64,000 bases of DNA, taken from contig NZ_CP071462.1 of assembly GCF_017352155.2 (NCBI RefSeq), positions 310,001 to 374,000 on the forward strand, read 5' to 3'. The stretch is from Haloterrigena alkaliphila. Lineage in GTDB: Archaea > Halobacteriota > Halobacteria > Halobacteriales > Natrialbaceae. Made by a program: the position numbers and the translations under genes. This document shows, piece after piece, positions 22,802 to 31,718 of this stretch (positions within the stretch are counted from its first letter, which is position 1; every line of letters starts with the position of its first letter). Below the pieces are notes generated by a model, which did not search any database, was not told the origin of the DNA, and saw only the letters and a list, made by a program, of their open reading frames with translations.

Positions 22802-25711
22802 TTACTCCGTGAAGGTGATCCAGCCGTCGGGCGCGTGGGCCTTCACGTCGTTCATGGCCTCGCGGGCCTCGGTGCGGCTCTCGTAGGTCTGGGTGCTCTC
22901 GGCCATCGTCGTCCCGTACTCGTCGATCAGCTGCCAGACCCAGCCCTCGCCCTCGTCGGCCGTGTGGAGTTCGAAGGAGACGCCGTCGATCTCGAGGATG
23001 CTCGCCTCGGCGATCAGTCCGCGGACGTCCTCGAGGGCCGCGCGGGCGGCCTCGCTGGACTCGTGGGTCTCGGTGCCGGTCGCGATGGTGTGGCCGTCCT
23101 CGTCGATGAGCCGCCACTGCCAGCGGTCCTCCTCGTCGGCGACGAGTTCGAACGAGGCCACGTCGAAGTCGACCCGGCCGGCCATCGGCGCGAGCTGTCG
23201 GACGTCCTCGATGTCCGAGAGGATCGCCGACTTGGACGCGACGGCGCCGACCGAACTCGCGATGACCTCGCGGTCGCGGTCGACGAGGTTCCACGTCCAG
23301 CCGTCCTCGTCGTCGAGTCGCACGACCGCGTCCTCGACGGTGAACACCGGCGCGTCGGCGACGGTCGACTTCAACTGCTCGGCGCCGTCCATCGCGGCGT
23401 CGCGGTCATCGTAGGTGACGGTCGAGTCGGCGATCTCCTCGCGGTCGCGGTCGAGCAGCCGCCAGTGCCAGCCGCCGCTGTCGTACAGTTGCACCGCGAC
23501 GTCGCCGATCGTGTGCGTCTGGGCGGACGCGGCCGCCTCGCGCACGTCGTCGACGCTCTCGACGAGTTCGTCGCGGGTGGGGTGGGCCTCGCCGGCCTCG
23601 GCGACGGTCTCGCCCGTCGGCAGGACGAACCGCCACTGCCAGTCCTCGTCCGCGTACGTCTGGAAGATGGCGCGATCCATCGTCCGCACGTCGGAGTCGA
23701 GGTGCTCGAGCAGGCGGTTCATCGCCTGTCGGGCGGCCCCGCGGGTCGGGTGCGTCGCGGGGTCCTCGGCGACCAGTTTCCCGGCCTCGTCGATGAGCCG
23801 CCAGCCCCACTCGTCGTCCTCGTTGACGAACAGTTCGAAGGCGGCGGTCTCGATCTCGAGCAGTTCGGCCTCGGGGGCCTGCTCCTTGAGCGTCATCATG
23901 GCCTCGGCGGCCTCGCCGCGGGAGGTGTGTTCCTCGCCGCTGTCGGCCAGCACGTTGCCGTCCTCGTCGATGAGCCGCCAGCGCCACTCGCCGGAGTCGG
24001 CCTCGTAGACCTGGAACGCCGCGTGCTCGAACTCGATCAGGTCGGCCTCGCCGGCCTGTTCGCGGACCCGCTCGATCGCCTCGGCCGCCGACTCGTCGTC
24101 GGGGTGGGGTTCGGTGCTCGCGGCGACGATCTCCCGGTCCTCGGTGACGAGTCGCCAGTGCCAGTCGGGACCGCTCGGCCCCTGCTCGGTTCCCTCGCCG
24201 AACGTGACTTCGGTGCCGCCGTCGGCCATCGCCTCGTCGACCGTCGCCGGGAGGTTGTCGTCGTCGTCCTCGCCGGCCGGCGGCTGGCTCGCGGTGGGGT
24301 AGACCTCGTACTCCGCGTCGTCGATCTCGACGACGTCGGCCTCGAGCGCGTTGTCGCCGAACTCGTCCGCGCCGGATTCGACGGTGTCGTGGGCCGTCGC
24401 CGCGTCCGGGCTGCGGGCGATGACGTGCTCGGCCTCGTCGACGAGCCGCCAGCGCCACTGCTCGCCGGACTCGTACAGTTCGTAGGTGGGGTCGCCGGCG
24501 ACGGTCACCGACGCCTCCTCGAGTGCCGGGAGCAGCGCCTCGGCGGCTTCCTCGGCGTCCCGGCGGCCCTCGAACGAGTCGGAGGCCGTGGCGATGGCCT
24601 CGTCGTCGGCGTCGACGAACCGCCACGTCCACTCGCCGTCGCGTTCGACGAGTTCGACCCCGACGTGCTCGATGTCGAGCAGTCGGGCGCGGTCGAAGCG
24701 CTCGGCGAACGTCTGGGCGGCGTCCTCGGCCGCTTCCTGCGTCCGGTACCCCGTGTCGCTCGAGGCCAGCGGGTTGCGGTCGTCGTCGACCAGTTGCCAG
24801 TACCACTGGTCGCGCTTCTCCTCGTAGGTGAACGCGGCGCCCTCGATCTCGATGACGTCCGCGTCCGGGCCGCGGTCCTTCATGAAGCTGACCGAGTTCT
24901 CCGCGCCGTCGCGCTGGTCGAACTCGGCGGTGCTCGAGCCGACGACGCTGCCGTCGTCGCGGGCGAGCGTCCACTGCCAGGTGCCGTCGCGGTCCTCGTA
25001 GAGGCGGAACGCGGAGGTCGTCAGCTCCATCAGCCCCGCGGAGCTGATCTGAGACTGGACGCGCTCGATGCTCTCGGTCGCCTCGGGGCGGGTCGCGGCG
25101 CTGTGATCGCTGCCCGCCAGCGCCTCGAGGTGGAGCACGTGCCACTGCCAGTCGCCGTCCTCGTCGCGGAAGACGGCGAACTGGGCGCCCTCGAGCGAGT
25201 CGCCCGTGAGAATATCCGGATCGTCGGTCGCGCCTTCCTCCTCGACGAACATGCCTTTCCGTCCCGTGAGGATCGGAACGAGCGCCGTGACGCCCGCGAT
25301 GAGGCCGATACCGGCCGCGTAGACGGCGACGACCTGCACGCTGTAGTCTGTACCCAGATCGCGCCAGTTGTACGGGTACGCCCAGCCGAAGAAGACGACG
25401 CCCCCGATCGCGATGAGCAGTCCCAGCGCGCTCACGTAGATCCCGATCCTGCGTACCGGCAACATCAGGACGATCCCGAACAGACAGAGCGCGAGTCCAG
25501 CCGCGGCCGTGACTCCCGAGATCTTGATCAACGCGTACGACTCCGCGTTGCCGGCGTAGCCGACGACGAACGTGAAGATTCCGGCCGCACCCAGGAGGTA
25601 GCCGACGATGAAGACCCAGTAGCCGTAGACGTCCTTGCTCGAGTCGGGTTCCCCGACGTAGTGTTCGTACAGCCGAAACAGTTTCCGATGAATTTCACTG
25701 GTTGAAGACAT
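22802..25711 (-). CDS. Membrane protein with 13 tandem YegP/DUF1508-like repeats
   Basis: The 969-residue protein has four transmembrane helices at about residues 29-54, 58-85, 89-112 and 123-148. From about residue 170 come 13 units of 50-65 residues. Each unit has the pattern (A)xFELYxDxDGEWxWRLIDEDGxxIAxS, then a helix with a conserved acidic/Ala face. The WxW cores are DWQWHV, TWQWTL, QWYWQL, EWTWRF, QWRWRL, DWHWRL, EWRWRL, EWGWRL, DWQWRF, GWHWRL, GWTWNL, RWQWRL and GWVWQL. DUF1508/YegP proteins usually have one or two units. An acidic linker splits units 5 and 6. Function is unknown; a long acidic beta-rich domain attached to the membrane is the inference. Confidence 0.85.
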   Translation of the reverse strand: MSSTSEIHRKLFRLYEHYVGEPDSSKDVYGYWVFIVGYLLGAAGIFTFVVGYAGNAESYALIKISGVTAAAGLALCLFGIVLMLPVRRIGIYVSALGLLIAIGGVVFFGWAYPYNWRDLGTDYSVQVVAVYAAGIGLIAGVTALVPILTGRKGMFVEEEGATDDPDILTGDSLEGAQFAVFRDEDGDWQWHVLHLEALAGSDHSAATRPEATESIERVQSQISSAGLMELTTSAFRLYEDRDGTWQWTLARDDGSVVGSSTAEFDQRDGAENSVSFMKDRGPDADVIEIEGAAFTYEEKRDQWYWQLVDDDRNPLASSDTGYRTQEAAEDAAQTFAERFDRARLLDIEHVGVELVERDGEWTWRFVDADDEAIATASDSFEGRRDAEEAAEALLPALEEASVTVAGDPTYELYESGEQWRWRLVDEAEHVIARSPDAATAHDTVESGADEFGDNALEADVVEIDDAEYEVYPTASQPPAGEDDDDNLPATVDEAMADGGTEVTFGEGTEQGPSGPDWHWRLVTEDREIVAASTEPHPDDESAAEAIERVREQAGEADLIEFEHAAFQVYEADSGEWRWRLIDEDGNVLADSGEEHTSRGEAAEAMMTLKEQAPEAELLEIETAAFELFVNEDDEWGWRLIDEAGKLVAEDPATHPTRGAARQAMNRLLEHLDSDVRTMDRAIFQTYADEDWQWRFVLPTGETVAEAGEAHPTRDELVESVDDVREAAASAQTHTIGDVAVQLYDSGGWHWRLLDRDREEIADSTVTYDDRDAAMDGAEQLKSTVADAPVFTVEDAVVRLDDEDGWTWNLVDRDREVIASSVGAVASKSAILSDIEDVRQLAPMAGRVDFDVASFELVADEEDRWQWRLIDEDGHTIATGTETHESSEAARAALEDVRGLIAEASILEIDGVSFELHTADEGEGWVWQLIDEYGTTMAESTQTYESRTEAREAMNDVKAHAPDGWITFTE

Positions 25712-25910
25712 TCGTAAACTTGAGCTGATAACTGGAACCCATCATAATAAACCTCCGGCCAATATTCTGAATTTTGATATGTTATGAATCCCACAATACC
25801 CGGGCGGGCTGGAGTAAATGAGACGAACTGAAGCGAGCGATCCGGCGAACGATCTGACTCGTTGGTTTCGATTCGCGGGACGATCTGTGGGGATCGCTAC
25901 AGCTGACAGA

Positions 25911-26744
25911 TCACTTGAGCATCGCGCCGGCAGGATGGGTCGCGCAAACGCTCGGGTCGTATCCGGCGTCGGAGAGCCCCGTCCCGAGCGCGAAGACGGT
26001 CTCGCCCAGCATGGCCATCGACGCCTGCCCGCCGGCGTCGGTCACGTCACCGATGGTCCGCGCGACCTGATCGGTCAGCAACTCCGCCTCGCGAGCGAAC
26101 AGCCGCGAGGCGTACATCAGGGAGAGCAGCGTCGGCTCCTCGACGACCCGGGAGAGCGCCTCTTTTCCGGCCGCCGAGAGGCGGTCGGTCTCCCCCGAGA
26201 GCACGTCCGCCGTCGAGAGTTCCCCGAACGAGACGTACTCGACGCGCGCTCGCGCGGGAATCGCGTCCAGCTTGTTCACCTGCGGGCCGCCCGGTTCCAG
26301 GCGAATCGGAACGCCGCCGGCGGCCTGGGCGACCACGTCGCCCAGTCCCGTCCCCGCCTGTACCTCCGCACCGTGTGCGATCGTGACGAGTTCGTTCCAC
26401 GAGAGTTTGCGCTCGAACACGTGGTTGGCCGCGAGCGCGGTTCCCAGCGCCATCCCCCCCGAGACGCCGAAGCCCGACCCGAGCGGGAGCGCCGACTCGG
26501 CCTCGACGCGGGCCGTCGCCTCGAGCGTCTCGAGGACGGTGTCGACGGGTTCGATGTCGATCTCCTCGCCGTCGAGAACGATCGTCGATTCCGCGCCGTC
26601 GGCGGGTTCGACCGTCACCTCGACCCCGTCGGTGAGGGTCAGCCCCGCACCGCGAGAGCCCGCCTTCGTCGGATCGTCGTCTGGGTGAGCGCTGAAAAAG
26701 CCCGTGATGTGCCCCGGTACGAACGCCGTCGCCTCCTCGCGCAT
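25911..26744 (-). CDS. Pantoate kinase (GHMP family)
   Basis: The 277-residue GHMP kinase begins MREEATAFVPGHITGFFSAH and has the ATP-binding motif PLGSGFGVSGGMALGTALA, then GTGLGDVVAQAAGGVPIRL and the GHMP C-terminal motif GGQASMAMLGETVFALG. This pattern matches archaeal pantoate kinase, which phosphorylates pantoate before 4-phosphopantoate-beta-alanine ligase (18899-19678). It is divergent from the first lipase gene. Confidence 0.93.
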   Translation of the reverse strand: MREEATAFVPGHITGFFSAHPDDDPTKAGSRGAGLTLTDGVEVTVEPADGAESTIVLDGEEIDIEPVDTVLETLEATARVEAESALPLGSGFGVSGGMALGTALAANHVFERKLSWNELVTIAHGAEVQAGTGLGDVVAQAAGGVPIRLEPGGPQVNKLDAIPARARVEYVSFGELSTADVLSGETDRLSAAGKEALSRVVEEPTLLSLMYASRLFAREAELLTDQVARTIGDVTDAGGQASMAMLGETVFALGTGLSDAGYDPSVCATHPAGAMLK

Positions 26745-26965
26745 TGCACCACGGTTACGACTCGGTCGGTATAACCTTGTAGATTCCGTCGTCGCGGAGT
26801 CGGCCCGCGACCGAGGCGACGGCGACTCGCCGAGCCCGAACGTCTCGAGCCTCCAGTGGAGTCGCCACGCGATCCTCGACAGCGCGTACGCTATTCCATA
26901 GATCGTCCTGTATAGAGCCGCACCGTCCGGATCCGTCGGAATTGTCGGGGCAGTGCATGTGAGTT

Positions 26966-26982
26966 AATATAAATGAACGCAG
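26966..26982 (+). promoter_or_regulatory. Promoter of lipase 1, conserved with lipase 2
   Basis: AATATAAATGAACGCAG contains a good TATA box and differs by one base from 28131-28147, which stands before the second lipase. The ATG lies 50 nt downstream. Confidence 0.65.
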
Positions 26983-27032
26983 AAGTGAGCGGATACGACT
27001 AACGTACATTCAGGGATAGTAATTAGTACAGT

Positions 27033-27926
27033 ATGACGGACACTAATCGCCAACAACGCCAGAATTCGGCAGCAGACCGGACCGTCACGACTCGACGAAC
27101 GCTCCTGAAGGCGACCGGGACGACGCTCGTCGGCGGCGCGGGACTCGCCGCGACGTCCGGTTCGGCGTCCGCACAGTGGGGCGGCCCGGACGTGATCGAA
27201 ATCGACGACGGCGGCTGGTTCGGTGGCTGGAGCGCCGACGGCAGCCTGCCGGTCACCGACGAACTGCTGATCTTCATCCACGGCTGGTTCGGCGACACGA
27301 CCGCCTCGAGCCAGGCCTCCGACGTCGAAAGCTCCCTCGAGTCGGGCGGCTACTCGCCCGACGAGACCGTCGCGATCGAGTGGCCCGGTACTACCCTCAA
27401 TTTCGCCGGTGCCGAGGCCGACACCGAAGACGTCGGTGACGTCGTCGCCGGTCTCGTCGAGGAGTTCTACGACAACGGCGGCGGCAACATCCGCCTCGTC
27501 GGTCACTCGCTGGGCGGCCGCTGCGTCTACTGGACGGCGACCAAGCTGAGCAGCGGTTACGAGATCGAGACCGTCGCCGGCCTCGGCGCGGCCGCCGACG
27601 GCTCCGAGATCTGTGGCGACCCGTGGAACCCCGGGCTCGGTAACGCCTGCGAAGTCCGCAACTACCACTCGAATAACGACTCGACGGTCGGCGGGGCCTA
27701 CGGCGGCTTCGGTGACACTGCACTGGGTACCGAAGGTGCCGGCTGCGATCCCGGCTCGAACTACACGGACGTCGACGTCACGGGCAGCGTCGGGGGTCAC
27801 CTCGAGTATCTGGGTGACGGCGCCGTCGGTTCGGACCTCGCCGACGCCATCAACAGCGGCTCCTGTGACAGCAGCGGCGGCGGTGACGACGGCAGTGACG
27901 GCGACGACGGCTGGGGTTGGTTCTAA
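27033..27926 (+). CDS. Tat-exported alpha/beta hydrolase (lipase-like), paralogue 1
   Basis: The 297-residue protein has a Tat signal (VTTRRTLLKATGTTLVGGAG, cut probably after ASA near residue 47). The mature part is an alpha/beta hydrolase: an oxyanion strand LLIFIHGWFGD, nucleophile elbow VGHSLGGR with the catalytic Ser, acidic residues in the later loops and a late His in SVGGHLEYLGDG. Cysteine-bearing loops (SEICGDPWNPGLGNAC) may form disulfides outside the cell. The tail is Gly/Asp/Trp-rich. The order of motifs and tails matches the next gene, so the two are tandem paralogues. Confidence 0.85.
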   Translation: MTDTNRQQRQNSAADRTVTTRRTLLKATGTTLVGGAGLAATSGSASAQWGGPDVIEIDDGGWFGGWSADGSLPVTDELLIFIHGWFGDTTASSQASDVESSLESGGYSPDETVAIEWPGTTLNFAGAEADTEDVGDVVAGLVEEFYDNGGGNIRLVGHSLGGRCVYWTATKLSSGYEIETVAGLGAAADGSEICGDPWNPGLGNACEVRNYHSNNDSTVGGAYGGFGDTALGTEGAGCDPGSNYTDVDVTGSVGGHLEYLGDGAVGSDLADAINSGSCDSSGGGDDGSDGDDGWGWF

Positions 27927-28130
27927 CGACCGACTCTCGCCAACCGCGGACTACGTACCGATTCTGCCGGTCCGAGCGCCGCTTTTCCTCGCCACTCGGG
28001 GCAGGTCACATCCCTCCCGCTTGGTCAGCATCCGATCCCGTTCTCGGTCGTCTCTGGGACCATCGAACGACTACCGATTCACGCCGCGCGCCGATCCGCG
28101 AACCTGATCTGATCAGTGGGAGTTAGACCA

Positions 28131-28147
28131 AATATAAATAAACGCAG
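28131..28147 (+). promoter_or_regulatory. Promoter of lipase 2, conserved with lipase 1
   Basis: AATATAAATAAACGCAG is the counterpart of 26966-26982 (one difference). The TATA box predicts transcription near 28160; the ATG is at 28182. Confidence 0.65.
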
Positions 28148-28181
28148 TATCGAGTGGAAAGGAATAGTGCCGGGCGCAGCG

Positions 28182-29336
28182 ATGAATTACTCGGAAATGA
28201 ACGACGACACCGACCGGATCGACTCCGACGACGAATCGATCGAGACGAACCGACGGACGATACTGCAGTACGGCGGCGCGGCCGTGGCCGGTGTGGCCGG
28301 ACTCGCGGCGACGACCGGATCGGCCGCCGCGGACACGGACGAGATTATGGAGGTCGACCTGCGGGGCGGGATCTCGCCGGTCACCGACGCCCCACAGGGC
28401 GAGGACGAGGTGATCTTCAACGTCCACGGCTACACCGGCTCGTCGGCCAGCGTCAGCCAGTCGGAGACCCTCCAGTCGACGCTTCGCGAGTTCGGCAACA
28501 CCGAGACGGTAACCGCGGTCACCTGGGACGACAGCGGGCTTCCCAGTTCGGCCGAGTCCAGCGCCCGCCAGCAGGGCGCGGACTTCGCCGACTGGATGGA
28601 GGAGTATATCCAGGCGAATCCGGGAACGACGATCCGGGTCCTCGGCCACTCGATGGGCGGTATCGTCGCCTTCGAGTTCATGGCGGCCGCGGCCGGCCGC
28701 TTCCAAGTCGCGAACGTCGACTCCATCGGCTCCTACGAGGTCAGTGACGCGCCCTGCGAGGGGACGGAGTTCCACGACGCCATCGACCAGGTCGCGACGT
28801 TCGCCGGCAACTACTACTCGACGAACGATTCCATCGCGCGGCTCGGGAACGGGCCGGCGGACTGTGGCTTCGGCGGCGGCTCGCTGCCCGACAACTACGC
28901 TGACGTCGACGTCAGCGACTCCGTCGGCAGCCACACGACCTACAAGTCGAGTACCGGCTTCGGGCAGGCGTACATCAGCAACTTCCAGCCCGGCGTCGAC
29001 CGGAACGGCGACGGCGACGACGGTGACAACGGCGACGGCGGCGAGGACGCCGCGCCGACCATCGACTCGCTGTCGGTGGACCAACGGAGCTACTGGGGCA
29101 ACGACATCACCGTCGAGTGGTCCGTCTCGGACGCCAACGGTGACCTGTCGTCCGTCCAGTCCGTCGTCTTCGGCTCGAGCAGCAACCGGCTGGACAGCAC
29201 GCGTACGAGCGTCTCCGGCCCGAGCGCCTCGGGGACCCACGAACTCGACCCGCCGTTCTACAACGACGGCACCTACGTCAGGGTCCGGGTCACCGACGCC
29301 GCCGGCAACGATTCGACCCGTCGCGTCCGGCTGTAA
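28182..29336 (+). CDS. Tat-exported alpha/beta hydrolase with C-terminal Ig-like domain, paralogue 2
   Basis: The 384-residue protein starts MNYSEMNDDTDRID (ATG also at 28197). The Tat signal is ETNRRTILQYGGAAVAGVAG. The hydrolase has VIFNVHGYTGS, the elbow LGHSMGGIVAFEF and the late His in SVGSHTTYKSS. An acidic linker (GDGDDGDNGDGGED) leads to a beta-sandwich domain (APTIDSLSVDQRSYWGNDITVEWSVSDANG to STRRVRL) resembling PKD/Ig modules that bind surfaces or polymers. It is exported folded by Tat, as is common in haloarchaea. Substrate is unknown. Confidence 0.85.
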   Translation: MNYSEMNDDTDRIDSDDESIETNRRTILQYGGAAVAGVAGLAATTGSAAADTDEIMEVDLRGGISPVTDAPQGEDEVIFNVHGYTGSSASVSQSETLQSTLREFGNTETVTAVTWDDSGLPSSAESSARQQGADFADWMEEYIQANPGTTIRVLGHSMGGIVAFEFMAAAAGRFQVANVDSIGSYEVSDAPCEGTEFHDAIDQVATFAGNYYSTNDSIARLGNGPADCGFGGGSLPDNYADVDVSDSVGSHTTYKSSTGFGQAYISNFQPGVDRNGDGDDGDNGDGGEDAAPTIDSLSVDQRSYWGNDITVEWSVSDANGDLSSVQSVVFGSSSNRLDSTRTSVSGPSASGTHELDPPFYNDGTYVRVRVTDAAGNDSTRRVRL

Positions 29337-29637
29337 GCGACGGCCAACCGGACCTCGTCCTCGTCGGCCCGTCGATTTTTCTTCGAGGGATTCGCACTAC
29401 GGACTCAGACGGTGGCGATCACGCGGAAACGCGCTTCGCGTACGCTCGCGGTTTCCGCTTGCTCCCAGAGATTTCGCCCCATGGGCTCAATCTCTGGCGA
29501 TCCCGCAAGACTCTCGAATTGCTCGGTCTTGCTGGCTCTCAGGTCTGTCGCCTACGACGACAAACGCTGGCGATCTCGCGGGAACAACGCGGGATCGGAG
29601 ATCCCGCGAGCTCCCGATCGACGAACAGCCACCTCGC
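29337..29637. other. Palindrome-rich gap between convergent genes
   Basis: No gene is seen between lipase 2 and aspS. Three inverted repeats lie here: GCGGAAAC/GTTTCCGC at 29423-29458, CCAGAGATT/AATCTCTGG at 29465-29497, and CGCGGGATC-GGA-GATCCCGCG at 29588-29608. A block resembling GGCGATCxCGC recurs at 29414, 29496 and 29570. It may hold terminators or be a decayed element. Confidence 0.6.
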
Positions 29638-30942
29638 CTACGGCGAGAGTCGTTGCCGGTCTCTCGGGAAGAGAACAGCTTCCCGAATGTTGTCCAGCCC
29701 GAGGATCGTCATGATCAGGCGCTCGCCGCCGAGGCCGAAGCCGGCGTGGGGCGGCATGCCGTACTTGAACATCTTCGTGTAGTACTCGAACTGGTCGGGG
29801 TCGAGTCCCTGCTGCTCGAAGCCCTCGATGAGTTTCTCGTGGCGGTGTTCGCGCTGTCCACCGGAGACCAGTTCCATCCGCGGGTGCATCAGGTCGAAGC
29901 CGGTCGAGAGCTGTTCGTCGTCGTCGTGGTCCTTGATGTAGAAGGGCTTGATCTCGCTGGGCCAGTCGGTGATGAAGTAGTGGCCGCCGACGTCGTCGCC
30001 GAGGGCCTTCTCGGCCTCCGTCGAGAGGTCGTCGCCCCAGACGAGTTGCTCGTCGAGTTCGCCCGTCGCGTTGATCCGTTCGATGGCCTCCTCGTAGCTG
30101 ATCCGGGGGAAGTCACCCTCGGGCGCCTCGAACTCCTCCTCGAGACCGAGCGCCTCGAGTTCCTCCTGGCAGTTCTCGCTCACGGCGTCGTAGGCGGCCT
30201 TGACGACGCCTTCGACGACGTCCATCGCGTCGGTGTGGTCGCAGAAGGCGCCCTCGAAGTCGATCGAGGTGGCCTCGTTGAGGTGGCGGGGCGTGTTGTG
30301 CTCCTCGGCGCGGAAGATCGGGCCGATCTCGAAGACGCGCTCGACGTTCGAGCCGGCGATCAGCTGCTTGAACAGCTGCGGCGACTGGTTCATGAACGCC
30401 TCCTCGCCGAAGTAGGTGATCGGGAAGAGTTCGGTGCCGCCCTCGGTGCCGGTGGCGACGATCTTCGGCGTGTTGATCTCCGTGCAGTCGAACGCGCGGA
30501 ACTGCTCGCGGACGGCGCGCAGGATCTCCGAGCGAATCTCGAAGATGGCCTGTACGTCGGGCTTACGAAGGTCGAGCGTACGGTTGTCGAGTCGGGTCGA
30601 GAGTTCGGCGCCGACCTTTCCGGAGGGGTCCAGCGGCAGTTCGGGGTCCGCCGGGGCGATGACCTCGACCGACTCGGGCGTGACCTCGACGCCCGTCGGC
30701 GCGCGCGGTTCCTCCTCGACCGCGCCCGAGACCTTGACGACGCTCTCGCGGGCGGCGTCGAGACCGGTTTCGACGAGGTCGTCGTCCATCTCGTCCTTCT
30801 CGAACTTGATCTGGATCTTGCCCGTCGTATCCCGGAGAATCAGGAAGGCGATCCCGCCGAGGTCCCGGATCTCGTGGACCCAGCCGGCGACGGTGACGTC
30901 GTCGCCCGGCTCGGCGTCGGCAGTGTAGGTTCTGTCCTGCAT
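29638..30942 (-). CDS. aspS: Aspartyl-tRNA synthetase (archaeal type)
   Basis: The 434-residue class IIb synthetase begins with an OB-fold anticodon domain ([23 protein letters not shown]). Catalytic motif 2 is [20 protein letters not shown] and motif 3 [16 protein letters not shown]. The length and lack of a bacterial insertion domain fit archaeal AspRS, which may be non-discriminating and also charge tRNA-Asn where AsnRS is absent. AsnRS is less likely, since the active site resembles AspRS (SPQLFKQ). Confidence 0.94.
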   Translation of the reverse strand: MQDRTYTADAEPGDDVTVAGWVHEIRDLGGIAFLILRDTTGKIQIKFEKDEMDDDLVETGLDAARESVVKVSGAVEEEPRAPTGVEVTPESVEVIAPADPELPLDPSGKVGAELSTRLDNRTLDLRKPDVQAIFEIRSEILRAVREQFRAFDCTEINTPKIVATGTEGGTELFPITYFGEEAFMNQSPQLFKQLIAGSNVERVFEIGPIFRAEEHNTPRHLNEATSIDFEGAFCDHTDAMDVVEGVVKAAYDAVSENCQEELEALGLEEEFEAPEGDFPRISYEEAIERINATGELDEQLVWGDDLSTEAEKALGDDVGGHYFITDWPSEIKPFYIKDHDDDEQLSTGFDLMHPRMELVSGGQREHRHEKLIEGFEQQGLDPDQFEYYTKMFKYGMPPHAGFGLGGERLIMTILGLDNIREAVLFPRDRQRLSP

Positions 30943-31005
30943 ACCACCCGATTCCGGTCGCCGGAACTTAAGCGCAATCGTTCGAGACGGCCAGCACTAC
31001 TGTTC

Positions 31006-31377
31006 TCAGTACGGAGTGACCTCGGCATTCGTCCGTTGGAACTCGTCGATATTCCTGGTTACCACGGGTTTATTCGCCTCGATTGCCGTTGCTGCAATCA
31101 TCGCATCGAGAGCACCGATTTGGTCTCCCCGCTCTCGGAGCCGTCTCTGTTCCGCTATCGCTCTCCGCGATTCGGCGAGTCCATACGGAAGAACGTCCGC
31201 TCGTTGAACGATCGTCTCGAAACGCTCCCGGTCCGAATCTGACAGTCCGAATCCGACTTCTGAAACGGTAAGTGTAGAAACCGACACTTCTCGCCAATCG
31301 AACTCGTCTAATTTCGCGACCGCGGCCGCATCTTCGGTGAAGAGATCGATGAGAAAGCAGCTATCTAACAACACCAT
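31006..31377 (-). CDS. vapC: VapC-type PIN-domain toxin
   Basis: The 123-residue PIN domain has the acidic set of the family: D5 in LLDSCFLIDLF, a Glu in LTVSEVGFGL, and Asp residues in GALDAMIAATAIE and TRNIDEF. Such proteins cut tRNA or other RNA when released from antitoxin. It directly follows the antitoxin gene with no spacing, as is usual for VapBC. Confidence 0.88.
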   Translation of the reverse strand: MVLLDSCFLIDLFTEDAAAVAKLDEFDWREVSVSTLTVSEVGFGLSDSDRERFETIVQRADVLPYGLAESRRAIAEQRRLRERGDQIGALDAMIAATAIEANKPVVTRNIDEFQRTNAEVTPY

Positions 31378-31626
31378 TTATGGATTCTCGTCTGACCGTC
31401 CAGACGTACCGAACCGCTTGTTCACGTCCTCGCGGAATTCGTTCGATCGCTTTCGGACGGTCTCGAGTTCGTCTTCGTCGACTAATCCAATTAATTCTCG
31501 AAGCGGATTCTCGTCTTCTTCAGCGAGCAGTCGGTCGATCGCATCACTGAAGCTCTCGTCCTCCCGTTTTTCTCTCCGGAGCCTGCGATAGGTTTCGTCT
31601 TTTAGACTAACCGTTTTGCTACTCAT
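31378..31626 (-). CDS. vapB: VapB-type antitoxin
   Basis: The 82-residue protein starts MSSKTVSLKDETYRRLRREKREDESFSD, a ribbon-helix-helix-like segment, and continues into an acidic C-terminal half that should wrap the toxin (LLAEEDENPLRELIGLVDED). It abuts vapC. The codon use and GC content are lower than those of the neighbours, so horizontal arrival is possible. Confidence 0.85.
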   Translation of the reverse strand: MSSKTVSLKDETYRRLRREKREDESFSDAIDRLLAEEDENPLRELIGLVDEDELETVRKRSNEFREDVNKRFGTSGRSDENP

Positions 31627-31662
31627 CTGTGTATCTATAGTACTGATTCTGTGTATGTGTAT
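31627..31662 (-). promoter_or_regulatory. Direct repeats before vapB, possible autoregulator site
   Basis: CTGTGTAT occurs at 31627-31634 and 31649-31656, with a further GTGTAT at 31657-31662. The repeats lie right upstream of the vapB start, where VapBC complexes commonly bind. CTATAG between them may be the TATA element. Confidence 0.35.
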
Positions 31663-31689
31663 GTTACGCTAATCGTAACCACCACGGCG

Positions 31690-31698
31690 AATTTTAAC
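31690..31698 (+). promoter_or_regulatory. TATA-like box for the sirtuin gene
   Basis: AATTTTAAC centred 25 nt before the ATG at 31719 predicts a leaderless transcript. Confidence 0.5.
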
Positions 31699-31718
31699 GT
31701 TCGCCACGTGCCACCGGT

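Noticed and set aside
22835-25705. 956-residue open frame on the plus strand
   Set aside because: It is antisense to the DUF1508-repeat gene; the repeated sequence and GC bias keep it open. Its composition (Val, Arg and Leu runs) matches no protein family.
28744-31242. 832-residue plus-strand frame
   Set aside because: It overlaps lipase 2 in another frame and aspS in antisense; both of those have clear motifs.
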